Assembly: GCF_007655135.1 (NCBI RefSeq)
Contig: NC_045127.1
Location: 40,373,538 to 40,437,537, forward strand
Reading direction: 5' to 3'
Length of the DNA: 64,000 nucleotides
Source of the DNA: Punica granatum
Taxonomy: Eukaryota; Streptophyta; Magnoliopsida; Myrtales; Lythraceae
Position numbers and translations under genes: made by a program
In this document: one piece after another, positions 44,091 to 54,370 of the stretch
Layout of the letters: each line of letters begins with the position of its first letter
Numbering within the stretch: position 1 is the stretch's first letter
The notes under the pieces: generated by a model
Seen by the model: the letters and a program-made list of their open reading frames with translations, nothing else
What the model was told of the DNA's origin: nothing
The model's database searches: none

Positions 44091-47000
44091 TCGGGATGCC
44101 CCGGTCGCTTGTGATTGTCGCTGTAGAGCGGTGGTGCTGTAGGTATATGGGGTGGATGCTGCCCCGAGCTTGTTGATTCGTCGGTGGCATGTGTTGTCAT
44201 TGCCGGGGCGATCGTGTTTTGCTAAAGGGCGGCTTTGCTGTTGGGCAATTGTACTTTCGCTGGCGATGCCCTGGCCATGCGATGAGGAATTTTGCTTTGC
44301 GGGATGCCGTGTGCTGAGGGACTAGAGCTCTAGGGTAGAGCGCCTACGTATCCCGAGTGTTCAGGAATCAGAGTCCGACGTAGTTCTTGCTTGCTTGTGA
44401 TACATGTGATCCTAGCATTACTAGTAAATCATGTGAGAAATACTAACAAGTGATAGGCACAAGTGAGCACGAAAACGTCGTTGCAACACGCAGATCTTCA
44501 GTTTCGAGTCACCTAAGTAACCCATGAAGAATTTTTCTTTGATAGTGCAAGTGGGTCCCGTTCTCGGAGGTCAAGATATGAGGCCTCCAGGGACTCCCGT
44601 TAGCCATGCATGGGCATATCGAGACTTCCCCGACGATGCCCTCGCAATTCTATCGTTTGTTTGAAGAGCCCGTCGACTTTGGACCCTTATCGTCTGGATG
44701 TCGTAGGATGACTGCATTTGCAACCCGCGTGAGAATTTCTATTTAGAATTGGTCAGACGTCGGTCTGATCATTTCCAGAATGCTATGACTAGACCTCGAA
44801 AAAGAACGTTTGGGATTTTGGCTTTGTGGTAGCCTATTGAAGGGTGGTTGTGACTCATTTGAAGTTATGCAAAGACGAAAGGAAAAGAGAAAACTTAGGA
44901 AGCACATTGCCCCAAGCTAAAAGGATACACGGGTTTACGTCTGCAGCGAGATGTACCCCCCTCATTTCTGTCTTGCTATTGTGTAGGTTGTCCCAAACCG
45001 CTTGGATGGCGTGCTTGGTTACCCACTACGCTTGAGGAAGAATTGTGTTGCACGGTTGAGCTGTGTAGGAGAACCGATCGGGGATTGGGTTGGAGAAGAT
45101 CACCTGGCCACTTCCCTTGGGAATCTCTTGTCCGCACGATGTGTGAGAGACTAGGGAGTCAATTTTATTTATCTCTCGTTTTGCTCTCCTTTTACTACGG
45201 TCACCCACCTCGGGGCCGCACCTCTCAACCTAAAAGGGATGAGCTCTCCTTTGGCCATAACCGCCCCAAAGGGTTTCTGGTCGTATCTCTCTTTTACCCT
45301 AACTTTTGCCAAGGCTGCCCCTGAAAAGGGGTTTTCAACCTAGCAGGCTCAATTCTTTTATCTCTCGAGTTTGCAAGAGCGGAGGGTTCAAAGGATTCGA
45401 CCTCCGAGTGCATTGTGTTCTGTCTCCGTCGAGGAGTTGTGTCTGCTGCTCCCCTTTTTGTTGGGGTTTGTTTATTTCTTTGGATTGGCGGCGCCGGTGC
45501 TTTTGGTGAATATCGGCATTGCCTTGCTTCGCTTGTTGGCGAGTTTTTCCCGCTTCTTTTTCTCTCTCTCTTCATTGGCGAGTTTTTTCTCGCTTCTTTT
45601 CGCTCTGTGTTTTTTTTTTTTTTGCAGCTGGAGTTTGTTTTGTGCCCCTGTCTTTGTTTGAAACTCCTCCACTTTACATGGCCGAGGCCACTTTGTGAGA
45701 GCCGGATTTCTTGGAAGTTTAATTCTTGAGTATTCGAAAGTCGAACTTTGTGTCATTTACTCTTGCAATGTTTTCAGGTGAATTCCCCTTTTGTTTAGAA
45801 GGGAAATACAAAATTGCCCTAGGGAATCAGTGGCCGGAATTATCCTGGTGCCTGTTGTGGAAGAGGCCCGGTCTTGATGCATATGAACAGGAACATTCCA
45901 ATGTCGCTTGCTGGAATGACCCACTATAATGACCTCAGGGCGAACTTCAACCAGAGAGACCCCAGTGTAAGTCGCTTGTCGAGATTGTGTTGGCGCGAGC
46001 TTCAACCGGGGATGCCCTAGTGTATGTCGCTTGCCAAGGTTGTATTAGGGTGAGCTTCAACCGGGGATGCCCCAGTGTACGTCGCTTGGAAATGCTCATC
46101 CTAGGTAGATGATGTCCGAGATGGTCTCGGTGTGAACACTGGATGTGAATGCCCCGGTCTTCATTATTGATGTGACTCGTGGTGGGCTCTTTGTGCAATC
46201 ATCGTCCCCGATCATGTCTTGCTATTCCTGCAGTGCACCCCTCTTGGATAGTGCACACTGCGGAAGCCGCTAAATGTTTGAGGAAGACGGTTGTGTCGAT
46301 ATTGGGTTATTCGCTCGATTCTCTGAGTCTTCAGCTTTGTAGGGAGTACCTCATCATCGGACACTTCCCTCGTCGAAGTATAAGGAAAGGGTCCGAGACA
46401 AGTTCTCGGAGAAGCGTGAACTCGCGCATCGCTCTTTACTTATGGCTAATGTGCCCCTGTGTAGGATGACAAAGAAGATAATGCATTAGGCGATTATGTG
46501 GGGGAATATGTGGTAAGAAATATGGGGTGACCCCATGGGAAAGTCCCTTTTTGCCCCGCCCGCGATCCATGGGGTGTCGCGTGTGGATGACATGTGTTTA
46601 CGAAAATCTAGTCATCTCCACTCTGGAGTGGTTAGACTGTGACTGGGGGGGCCACATAAGCATGTTTTCCTTGGTTGCGAGTAGGCATGCGCAGCCGTCC
46701 TAGGGAAGGCTGGAGGAGCCGGGTCCCATGAGGACAGACAAATCGAACAAGTTCGACAGAATCAACAGGACGTTTTCGGGACTGTCCTAATGCCCCTTGA
46801 AGAGTTTATTCATGCCAGAAGCTTCATCGAGAATGCATTTAAATGGAAAGCTAAAGGGAGCTTAAGAAAGGGTATGCGTGTTGCCCCAGTGTTCAGTCGG
46901 CGGTGACGGCGGAGGGCAAGTGAAACCCATTCTTTGGTCATAGGCACGACCGTGCAATTGACTCTTGCGGCATGTGGACTGGGCCATGCTCTGCTTATGG

Positions 47001-47326
47001 AGCTGTCACTTCCGGCCTTTGTAATGGAAGGATTGGATTCGTCCCTCGAAGTATCGCATGGATGAATTCGAATCCAAGTCGATTTTGGATTTACAGTGAG
47101 CCGGAAATAAAGTGCTTTGTTTCAGAATGTAGAAATGACGAGAGAGAAATTAAGGATGGTAGGAGTCGTGAACGCAGGAATTCACAATATGTGCAAGGAA
47201 TTTTATTAAAGTCAATGCTATAACAAAAAGATCCCTTTTTCGCCGTGTGTCTTATAGCTTTGCCGACACGTAGGGAACATATATACATGTGTAGCCTCGT
47301 GGGGATGTTGACTCTTCTTCCTTGGT
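44091..47326 (-). other. Non-coding internal sequence of the nested element
   Basis: No polyprotein domain found. 45170-45700 is pyrimidine-rich and produces many overlapping spurious frames. 'cctaacttttgccaaggctg' (~45298) matches the host element's 3' UTR. A ~63-bp unit 'gcttcaaccggggatgcccc' recurs three times at 45938-46095. 47080-47290 resembles the protease-RT spacer at 53160-53345 (both contain 'tgtggcttat'-like and 'ggcgacatgcaggga'-like words). Confidence 0.65.
45938..46095. repeat. Three ~63-bp tandem units
   Basis: 'cttcaacc(g/a)g(g/a)gatgcc' followed by 'cagtgtatgtcgcttg' three times with substitutions. Confidence 0.8.
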
Positions 47327-47530
47327 CTAATCCTCTCCAAGGAAGTAGGCACCGATCATGTTGACAGTTGGGCCTGAGCTGGAGCCGTGGTCGGGGAGAG
47401 AGTTGGCCTGGACGTTTGGTTGCCTAATCTCGTTGAAGGAGAGCTTGTTCTCATAAATCATCTCCTGTAGTTTGCTCCGGAGTGTGTAACAGTTGTCCGT
47501 TGTATGCTCCGGAGCATCCATGTGGTATTC
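47327..47530 (-). pseudogene. gag-protease linker fragment of the nested element
   Basis: Open on minus from 47521: 'APEHTTDNCYTLRSKLQEMI', then 'NEIRQPNVQANSLPDHGSSS' and 'PTVNMIGAYFLGED'. It matches the segment of the host element's gag at ~55060-54890 ('GAPRHTLDYCWRLREKVQQM', 'LPDHGSSWGPTINMISICAI'). Only this ~65-residue island of the gag-pol region remains in the nested copy. Confidence 0.85.
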
Positions 47531-47592
47531 ACAATGGAGAGTCTGATTCTAATTGGCGGTGTTGAACTGAGGGTGAAGGGCCTCAGAAGAAT

Positions 47593-48213
47593 AACTGTCG
47601 TTATTCTGTCAAACCAGTCTCCGGTTATGCATTTCCAAAAGAAGGTATGCTTGTTTTGTCGCTCGGAAGTCATTCAGGGTGTTTGCGTGGCTTCTAGGAA
47701 CAGATTTGAAGCACTGCTCATGCTCCATATGTTTGTGGGACATGACTGTGTCTGACATTTGGCATTAACTTTTCTCTGAGAAACCGGCATTTTGGGACTC
47801 CCACTGAAAAATTGTCTATATACAGAAAGTTATTCTGTATAAAGTAGAGGATCTACAAATTGCATTTGAAGACACTTTTCCTATGTTTGGTACTGATGTG
47901 GATTTTTGGAGTCCAATATTGACTATCTTCCGATGGTCGAGCGGACTATCGGAAAATAGGACCGTCCGCAGTGTATTTGGAAAATGTCGATTTTGGAATG
48001 TTATTGAACTCTCTAGTCACTCTGTTGGTTGCTGGATGATTCTGTATGCTCCTATGTCATGTGCTTGAATCATCTGCCTATCTCTGTTGACTTGAGAATG
48101 AATAGCAATTTGTTGTTCTGTTGAGCCTTTTTCCGTATCCGTGCTCAAGTCATAACCTGATTTGATGTGGATAGGCATTGCCTGAATTGGTAAGCCAAAA
48201 TGGGGTGCTGACA
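47593..48213 (-). repeat. Truncated 5' LTR of the nested element
   Basis: Ends TGACA on plus with the CCGTA duplication outside. 47593-48003 duplicates 43115-43536 (for example 'gcatttccaaaagaaggtat' against 'gcatttccgaaggaaggtat'). Confidence 0.87.
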
Positions 48214-48218
48214 CCGTA

Positions 48219-49270
48219 GACCAAGGGGTATGGGGTTGCCTCGGTAGAGGTGCAAATAGACGTCAGGTACGCTAAGAGCGCAAACGGGAGCATCTCGCAA
48301 CCTCTACCGCACCATTCATTTAGGGACGGTATGGAATGGAGTTGCGATGCTGTATTTTGAACTGCGCACAAAGCTCGTCGATAATCCTGTTGTTTAGGTT
48401 CTTAACATTGTCCGTGATGATGGTTGCGGGGACTTCGTATCGGGCAATGATGTCTCGCTTGAGGAAGCGTGCCACGGCCTTTGCGGTGACTGATGCAAGC
48501 GTGACGGCCTCGATCAACTTGGTGAAGTAGTCGATTGCCACCAGGATGAACAAATATCTGTTGGATGCTTTGGGAGAGATAGGAACGATCACGTCGATGC
48601 CCCACATTAAAAAAGGCCACGGGGCTGCCATCCGGTGCAACTCGTTTGGCGGTGCTTTGATCTGGTTAGCGTAGACATAGCACAAATGGCAGTGTCTGAC
48701 GTGCTTGGCATAATCGGTCTTCGTGGTAGACTAGAAGTAGCCTAATCGCATGAGTTTCTTAGCGAGCATGAGCTCGTTCATGTGGGGTCCGCAGCTCCCC
48801 TCATGCACTTCTTTCATAAGGCATTGTTCCATAAGGCATTGTGCCTCTTCCATGATGTCTCGCTTGAGAAAGCGTGCCACGGCCTTTACGGTGACTGATG
48901 CAAGCGCGACAGCCTCGATCAACTTGGTGAAGTAGTCGATCGCCACCAGGATGAACAAATATCCGTTGGATGCTTTGGGAGAGATAGGACCGTTCACGTC
49001 GATGTCCTACATTAAAAAGGACCACGGGGCTGCCATCCGGTGCAACTCGTTTGGCGGTACTTTGATCTGGTTGGCGTAGACATAGCACAAATGGCAGTGT
49101 CTGACGTGCTTGACATAGTCGGTCTCTGTGGTAGACTAGAAGTAGCCTAATCGTATGAGTTTCTTAGCGAGCATGAGCCCGTTCATGTGGGGTCCACAGC
49201 TCCCCTCGTGCACTTCTTCCATAAGGCATTGCGCCTCATTTTCGTCGACACACCGGAGTAGTGTGGCGTC
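48219..49270 (-). pseudogene. Tat integrase N-terminal and core region with a 404-bp tandem duplication
   Basis: From 49270 on minus: 'EAQCLMEEVHEGSCGPHMNG', 'LMLAKKLIRLGYF', stop, then 'HVRHCHLCYVYANQIK' (HHCC zinc region). Next comes the core 'SNGYLFILVAIDYFTKLIEA' with its first catalytic Asp, then the sequence jumps back to 'EEAQCLM' and repeats. Only the second copy continues to 'PATIITDNVKNLNN' (second Asp) and 'MNGAVE' (Glu). A deletion follows 'AVE', and the frame ends at 'LVYG' where the nested element enters. Both duplicate copies carry the same TAG after 'LGYF' (~48732 and ~49137). Confidence 0.9.
48449..49235. repeat. Tandem duplication inside integrase, unit ~404 bp
   Basis: Plus-strand unit starts 'gatgtctcgcttga(g/a)(g/a)aag' at 48449 and again at 48855. 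It runs through 'ctagaagtagcctaatcg' and ends at 'cataaggcattg(t/c)gcctc'. The copies differ at scattered bases. Confidence 0.92.
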
Positions 49271-50370
49271 GAAGGAGTGACGGTAGAGCGTCTTGCCGCT
49301 CAGGAAGTAATGCGCTGCGAGTCGCCGAAGTATTTTCCGGTCGTAATGGTTGGCAAATGCTAAGTAATGACCAATTTGTAGAAAATGTTTGATGTCTTTG
49401 TACAAAGGCTTTCTGTCGGTAGCTTCGATTGCATCGCAGTCGGTGGGATCCTCGGCAATCTCAATCTCTAGGGGCTCGATGAGATTTTCCTTTGTGATGC
49501 TCACCATGGATGCGAACGTTGCGAGCGAGTCTGGAAACTGGTTCTTAATGCAAGGCATATATATGTGAATGAGACCTTCTCGAAGTTCTCAGCCAACTCT
49601 TTGAGCTACTTGTGGTATGGCACTAGTTTCGCGTCTTTCATCTTCCATTGCCTGAGTGTCTGGAAAATCGTGAGGATGGAGTCCCCAAACACTTCTAACT
49701 CCTTAACCTTGAAGTCGATCCCCGCCTGCAGGTCGAGGATGCACGCCTCATAATCGGCCACATTATTGGTGTAGGGGAAATCGGTCTTTGTTGCAAGGGG
49801 TAATAGCGCCCGTCGGGGTATATCAGCACTGCGCCGATATCAAACTCGGTGGAATTGACTGGGTCGTCGAACTACTTCTTCTACTCAAGCCTATCCTCCT
49901 CACCATCCACTTAGAGGATCCTTTTGTCTGAAAAGTCGGAATTGATCGGGGTGTCGTCCTTGATCGAGAATTCCGCCAAATGATCTGTAATTGCCTGCCC
50001 CTTGACTAACGTGCGAGACGCATACTTGATGTCGTACTCCGTTAGCTGGCAACGCCACTTTGTGATGTTCCCCGTGGAGGATGGGCTATCGAGTAGGTAC
50101 TTCAGGGGATCCGCTTTTGACAGCAAGCGGATGTTATGGTAGAGAGTGTATTGTCGGAGCCTCTACATGACCCACACCAGCGCGTAACACATCTGATCTC
50201 CGGGTAATTTGACTCCCTTTCAGTGAACTTCTTGCTCAGGTAGTAAATCGCTTGCTCTACGTGCGTGGACTCGTCCTCTTGTCCCAACATGCACCCTAGT
50301 GATTGTCGGCGCACTATCAGGTAAATGATGAGATGACGATCCGGTGTAGGCGGGACCAATCCCACTCGAT
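49271..50370 (-). pseudogene. Tat RNase H region(s) and linker to integrase
   Basis: On minus from ~50365: 'VRRQSLGCMLGQEDESTHVE', 'AIYYLSKKFTERESNYPEI', 'LLSKADPLKYLLDSPSS', 'WRCQLTEYDIKYASRTLVKG' and 'AITDHLAEFSIKDDTPINSD'. These match the RT-linked RNase H of Tat elements. The additional (archaeal-type) RNase H expected after it is badly degraded at 49560-49910. The linker 'IKNQFPDSLATFASMVSITK' to 'NHYDRKILRRLAAHYFLSGK' (49558-49270) leads to integrase. Several frame changes. Confidence 0.88.
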
Positions 50371-51465
50371 TGCTGCATTTTTACAGAGTAAGCAAAAGAG
50401 TGGTTGACGTTTGTCTGTTAGGTTTGCAATAAAGTGCGTGATGTAGTTCAGCCGTCCCAAGAAGCCTTGTACTTCGAGGACCGTTGATGGCGGGGGCAGC
50501 TCCATGATCTCTTTCTCCTTGTCTAGATCGACCTCAATGCCACGTTCGCTAACCACGGATCCCAGCAATTTCCCGACTTGGCGCCGAATGTGCATTTCGC
50601 TCGATTAAGCCGAAGCTTGTATTTCTTTAGGGGGTCGAAGAGGCGCTTCAGGTTGACGAGGTGATCTTCTCCTTCTTTCGACTTGGCGATTATGCCGTCG
50701 ACGTAGACCTCGATCTCCTTGAGCATCATGTCGTGGAAAAGCATGACCATTGCCCTTTGATAGGTTGCGTCGACGTTCTTGAGACCGAAGGGCATGACCC
50801 GATAGCAAAAGGTCCCCCACATCGTAATGAAGGTTGTCTTAGTCTTGTCCTCCTCGGCCATCCGAATCTGGTTGTATCCGAAGAAGCAGTCCATGAAGGA
50901 GAACTGTGTGTGATGTGCGGTGTTGTCGACCAAGACGTCGATGTGGGGCAGAGGAAAGTTGTCTTTGAGGCTGGCCTTGTTGAGGTCCTGGTAGTCGACG
51001 CAAACTCTAACTATTCCGATCTTCTTCCCCATGGGTACGATGTTTGCTACCCATTCGGAGTAGTTGCAGACTTCCAAGAAACTCGTATTGATCTGCTTGA
51101 CGACCTCCTTTTTGATACAGAGGAGAAGGCCAGTTCGCTGCCGCCGTAGGTGCTACCATTTAGGTGGGAACTTTTCTGTGTCGAGCAGGAGGAAGTGCTT
51201 CACTATCGAATGGTTTAGGCCTGCCATGTCGGCGTAGGACCAGGTGAAGACCTCTTGGTACTCCTTTAGATAATCGATCATCCGGGTGCATTGTGTAGGG
51301 TCGAGGCTCGTCCCGATCTTCAGGGTGCGCGGTTCTTCTTCTGTGCCCACGTTGATTTCTTCTGTTGGCTTAACTGAGGTGAGTTGGTGGTCCTCAAGGT
51401 GGTGCAAACTCTCCTCTATCTCGGGCACTCGACCGTTCTCGTCAAGCCCTTCTCCAAATTATATG
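50317..51465 (-). pseudogene. Tat reverse transcriptase (catalytic box altered)
   Basis: On minus from 51428: 'VPEIEESLHHLED'-like start, 'INVGTEEEPRTLKIGTSLD', 'YQEVFTWSYADMAGLNHSIV', a stop at 51153. Then from 51077 'VCNYSEWVANIVPMGKK', 'VRVCVDYQDLNKASLKDNFP', 'FSFMDCFFGYNQIRMAEEDK', 'FCYRVMPFGLKNVDATYQRA' and 'EIEVYVDGIIAKSKEGEDHL'. The YVDD box reads YVDG, losing a metal-binding Asp. A frameshift near 50560 leads to the connection domain 'VSERGIEVDLDKEKEIMELP'. The MULE lies 11 bp upstream of this segment. Confidence 0.92.
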
Positions 51466-51475
51466 GGTTGGGGCC

Positions 51476-53070
51476 ATGGTTTTCAAAATCGTGATTCGAA
51501 TTGTAGAATCGTACGATTCTACGATTCAAAGGGGGTCCTACGATTCCGATTCAGGGGGGTGACTCGGAAAATCCAAAATCGGAAGTGAATCGGGCAATGA
51601 ATCGCGGAATCGCGGAATCGGGCCGATTCTGCAATTCCGGATTCAGCCCAAACTCAGGCAAAGCCCAGGTCTCATTCCGGCCCTTGGGCGAAGGGCAGGC
51701 CAGAGTCAGGCTGAAGCCCAGCCCATTGGCCTTGAGCCCAACTGATGCCATTTTCCTCTCCCCCCCCCCCCTTCCCCTTTCCCTTTCTTCTCCGGCACTC
51801 CCCTTTCTCCTTGAGTCCCCAACAAGTCTGTGCCCTAACCCACTGCCCAGTCTCCGATTCGTCCGACTCTCCGACGGTCCGAGGTGAAGATTCAGCCATT
51901 TCTTCTTGTTCGGTTGTTCCGAGTCTCCGACGAGCTCCGTGAGTCCGTAGTGCAATTTAATGGCGGGGGGTGAGGCCACCCACACTGTCTGTCTGTGCTC
52001 TTCTTCTTGCTTGTGCTCTCACACAGTCTCAGTCCAACAGACACAGAGATAAAAATGGCAGTCAGCGTGAAGCGAATAAATGAGAGAGACGGAGACGAGA
52101 GCCAACGGAGGAGGAGGAGATGCCAAACAGCCGTCGTTCTATGAACCCGGCGCTTTATGGGCCCATGAAGCTCATCTGCGTTGGTCCCGATGAAGAACAT
52201 CACGTTGAAGTTTCTCAGTTGAAAATCGTAGATTTCTTCCTCTGCTCTACTTCCTTATCAATACCTTCCAAGACTAATAAGCTAACAGCCTCTTCGTTTT
52301 TTCATATACTATCAATACTGCTACTTCAGATCATAAGCTTATTGTATTACGACTGACTTCAGTTTCAGCCCCCTCCCAGTAGTTTTTCCTTCTGCATATG
52401 TACGTTACGTATGAGTGTAACACGATCAGTATGTCCGCTCATTTGTTGCTTGTACCAAATTTTTCTTCAGGTACGGAGAAAATATCTATCACTTCCCTTA
52501 CCTCCCCGCATACGCTCTTTTTGCTGAATGAATTCTCAAAAGAAAAATCAACTTATTACTTAATGGAATATCAAAAATTCAAAAGAGAAATCAAATGTTC
52601 ATGTGTCGGACAAAACAGAACTACTGTTAATAGATTAATAGCTTATTACATTATTCTGTTCTCCTGCCGCGGGTGAATTTATACAATTACACCATTGTAA
52701 TACGGAAAAATATTATATATTCGACAACGTTGGGTAACATAATATGGGAAATGCATATGGTGAAATAACAGATAGACGCTTATCCCAAAAAAAAAAAAAC
52801 ATAGAATGAGATATGACAGTTCTTCAAATCTAATACAAAATCACACTTGAAATTAACTATTCAAGCTCCGATTGCTACATCTATGATTTTTATTTTAATG
52901 AATAAGGATTAATTTTTTTTGCTCGTGAAAGTATGCTATATATATATATATGCTATTTTTTTAATTTTTTTTAATTACAGGTAGAATCTTACGATTCACG
53001 ATTCGAATCGCGATTCACGATTCTACGACCCTCGACCAATTCTACTTAGAATCGCGATTCTGAAAACATT
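51476..53070. mobile_element. Non-autonomous Mutator-like element inserted in the Tat/Ogre element
   Basis: The outer ends ATGGTTTTCAAAATCG and (inverted) AATGTTTTCAGAATCG make imperfect terminal inverted repeats, continuing in CGATTC/GAATCG-rich subterminal DNA. A 10-bp direct duplication GGTTGGGGCC flanks it (51466-51475 and 53071-53080), in the 9-11 bp range of Mutator-like elements. The left interior (51580-52200) is GC-rich with Pro/Ser-rich frames and may be captured host sequence. The right interior is AT-rich. No transposase was recognised. Whole length ~1.6 kb. Confidence 0.85.
51650..52210. other. GC-rich cargo of the Mutator-like element, origin unknown
   Basis: Frames on both strands (51551-51985 minus, 51585-51887 plus, 51892-52203 minus) are open for 100-144 codons but overlap and are low in complexity (Pro/Ser/Leu or Gly/Arg/Glu). 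A pyrimidine-rich stretch (51750-51800) resembles a plant 5' UTR. Possibly a captured promoter/first exon; no protein family recognised. Confidence 0.35.
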
Positions 53071-53345
53071 GGTTGGGGCCTTTCGAGACGTTCCTCTGAT
53101 GGGTTCGAATCGGCATGTCGAATGTTCGAATTCGAGTGAAGCCTGGAAATGTAAATGACTTGTCTTAGAATTTTAAAGCGTTGCGAATAAGTAAGAGAGA
53201 AAAGGAGAAAGTAGACACAAAAATTCAAAAATGCATGCAGGGATTTCATTAATGATACGAGTTTGAAGCCATAACAAAACTCCTCTTCAGTTGTGTGGCT
53301 TATGGCTTTGGCGACATGCAGGGACCATTATCTGCAAAGATAGCT
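53071..53345 (-). other. Protease-RT spacer of the Tat/Ogre element (possible intron)
   Basis: Non-coding between the protease ORF stop (53346) and the RT-linked sequence. The segment near 53110-53060 reads 'NPSEERLERPQP' on minus and joins to the RT side once the MULE is ignored. Ogre elements are known to carry an intron in this position. A branch/acceptor assignment was not attempted. Confidence 0.55.
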
Positions 53346-54370
53346 CTACACATCGGCGATTACAGCCGAGTAGTGTGAGACTGAGGTCCAATTGTTAAGC
53401 TCCTCATTCTCCTGCGCGAGGTGAATGTAGACCCTAGAAAGAGTCTCCTCGGTGATGGTGTATATGGCTGGTAGAGCGACATGAGCGTCATCCAAATCCG
53501 AAGAGAGGCCATCAAAGGTGCCCCCAATGATGTGTGATGGGCCGGGAAAGAAGTGGGAGAGAGGGGGAACAGAAATGCCCATGTTGAGCCACCCATAGTA
53601 TGCGGCCAGGCGGTGGAAGTGTCTGCCCATGGGGGCTTGGATAATCTCATGGCAAGAGGGGCGAAAATCGAGTCCCCTCCTGTTCTTGTACCCAATCTCG
53701 ATGGGGCAGCTGATCTCCTATCCACGTGTCCCGAGCCCGGTATCGGGGATGTAGTTGTGCCGTAGCGAGACCTTCCCAACCAAGCGGTCAGCATGGGACG
53801 GATCGACTTCTCTGTAGTCTCGGATGACAGAGATGGTGTGAAATGAATGGGAGGGGAGGCTCTGATCGTCCCCGATGCTGATGTAGGGGACAACCGTCCC
53901 CTTGTAGATCGCGTAGTCCTCCTCACCTTTGACCATGATGAGCCGGTCTTCGAAGATGAACTTGAGCTTCTGGTGCAGGGAGGAGGGGAAGGCGTCGACC
54001 GAATGGATCCACGATCTCCCGAGCAACAAGCTGAAGACGTTCAGGATTTTGAGGACCTGGAACATGACGCTGAATGAACACGGGCCTACATCGATCAAAA
54101 GGTCGATCTCTCCATTCATTTCCCTCCATGAGCCGTCGAAGGCTCGAACCTCTGTCTTGCTCGTAAGGATGTGGTCAGGTCTACATTCATTTGCTTCAAC
54201 GTGGAGACGGGGCACACATTGAGAGCTGAGCCATTGTTGATCATGACCCAGCCGACTATGAAGTTGTTGCACTTGCAAACGATGTGAAACGCCCGCGAAT
54301 GCGCGTACCCCTCAGAGGGAAGCTCGTCATATAAAAACGAAATGTTATTGGAGAAGATCGAGCTGATGGT
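53346..54370 (-). pseudogene. Tat aspartic protease and downstream domain
   Basis: On minus from ~54300: 'CKCNNFIVGWVMINNGSALN' (active-site region with Asn where the family normally has Asp-Asn-Gly), then 'EVRAFDGSWREMNGEIDLLI', 'FSLLLGRSWIHSVDAFPSSL', 'HQKLKFIFEDRLIMVKGEED' and 'YAIYKGTVVPYISIGDDQ'. The frame 54278-53718 is long and open. A second open piece (53630-53346, 'HRLAAYYGWLNMGISVPPLS') ends at the stop before the spacer. The protein would process the gag-pol precursor. Confidence 0.88.

Larger units (their letters stand above)
38225..48213 (-). mobile_element. Nested, rearranged Tat/Ogre relative inserted in integrase
   Basis: Plus strand starts TGTACGGACCC and ends GGTGCTGACA, the termini of the LTR family in this window. 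A perfect 5-bp target duplication CCGTA flanks it (38220-38224 and 48214-48218). Inside, on minus: the first ~620 bp of an LTR (48213-47593), a gag fragment (~47530-47327), non-coding internal sequence, a 60-bp tandem array, then an LTR lacking its first ~200 bp (43536-38225). So the 5' LTR lost its distal part and the PBS, most of gag-pol is gone, and the 3' LTR lost its proximal end. It is a multiply deleted derivative, still with both outer ends. Confidence 0.88.

Noticed and set aside
45294..45756. Five overlapping frames in pyrimidine-rich DNA
   Set aside because: Composition artefacts inside the nested element's non-coding interior.
38225..48213. Interpretation as an intact full-length element with two complete LTRs
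   Set aside because: Only one LTR start (TGTACGGACCC) and one LTR end (GGTGCTGACA) are present; the LTR halves are truncated at 43536 and 47593.
50661..51149. 162-codon plus frame
   Set aside because: Antisense shadow of the Tat reverse transcriptase.
53360..53926. 188-codon minus frame
   Set aside because: Out-of-frame shadow of the Tat protease region, which has clear family motifs in another frame.
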